From: Pseudochelatococcus lubricantis
Lineage (GTDB): Bacteria > Pseudomonadota > Alphaproteobacteria > Rhizobiales > Beijerinckiaceae
DNA length: 64,000 bases
NCBI RefSeq assembly: GCF_011762225.1
Contig: NZ_JAASQI010000001.1
Location: forward strand, 812,712-876,711
Direction of reading: 5' to 3'
Made by a program: the position numbers and the translations under genes. Positions 63,974 to 64,000 of this stretch are shown here, in pieces. The stretch's first letter is position 1; every line of letters starts with the position of its first letter. The notes beneath the pieces were generated by a model, which did no database searches, was not told where the DNA came from, and saw nothing but the letters and a program-made list of their open reading frames with translations.

Positions 63974-64000
63974 CCTGCCTCTCCCTTTGTCTCGGTCATT

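Noticed and set aside
1-64000. CRISPR array
   Set aside because: No regularly spaced direct repeats with unique spacers and no cas genes were seen; the only repeats are dispersed hairpins and in-frame coding repeats.
59314-64000. Integrated element bounded by tRNA-Phe
   Set aside because: No integrase and no second copy of the tRNA 3' end was found in the window. The region looks accessory, but the claim of an integrative element cannot be supported here.

Overview
The window is GC-rich chromosomal DNA from an alphaproteobacterium, most likely order Hyphomicrobiales (Rhizobiales). The evidence is gene content. There is a motB-motC-fliK motility operon (MotC is characteristic of Rhizobiales), an ATPase zeta-subunit (DUF1476) gene, a TIGR02302/DUF4175 membrane protein, a purS-purQ-purL-bolA-grxD order, an lptM-like lipoprotein gene before lysA, and intergenic repeats that look like those scattered through Rhizobiales genomes. 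I cannot name the genus.

Layout. 0-9.8 kb: coaBC-dut, an Rrf2 regulator with cysK, typA, pdxH, a surface lipoprotein, a DnaJ-type protein, fabI and a histidine phosphatase. 9.8-15.8 kb: a hydratase-family enzyme, a SleB-type cell wall hydrolase, tex and a membrane-anchored alpha/beta hydrolase. 15.8-22.9 kb: a minus-strand flagellar operon (fliF, fliH-like, motB, motC, fliK, lytic transglycosylase) whose genes mostly overlap by a few bases, with a CtrA-like site before fliF. 23-28 kb: TPR protein, prpE, two divergent DUF465 genes, a carboxylesterase and the zeta subunit. 28.5-33.5 kb: purC, purS, purQ, purL, bolA and grxD. 33.5-46.7 kb: a TlpA-like thioredoxin, lptM-like gene, lysA, hemF, an ABC exporter, trmL, TIGR02302 protein, a twin-TM protein, cob(I)alamin adenosyltransferase, rhomboid protease, etfB-etfA and a 3-hydroxyacyl-CoA dehydrogenase. 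46.7-59.4 kb: a DUF6456 protein coupled to a DnaA-C-like HTH protein, a low-complexity membrane protein, a superoxide dismutase with an unusual leader, an ABC-F ATPase, a nucleotide-sugar dehydrogenase, a Crp/Fnr regulator, psd-pssA, maf, yacG and tRNA-Phe.

The last 4.6 kb, downstream of tRNA-Phe, differ from the rest. They are gene-poor, richer in A+T and full of repeats. Two 103-bp inverted copies of one repeat bracket a single small secreted-protein gene, and an unrecognised nuclease-like gene lies at the right edge. This is the most accessory-looking part of the window. No complete mobile element, integrase or CRISPR array was seen.

No single undescribed system is proven here. The best leads are (1) the 103-bp inverted repeats around the secreted protein gene, (2) the coupled HTH/DUF6456 pair with two matching operator-like sites 41 bp apart, (3) the superoxide dismutase with two ribosome binding sites and two starts, one giving a twin-arginine leader, (4) two perfect DnaA boxes in a 414-bp intergenic region, and (5) the edge gene after the tRNA.
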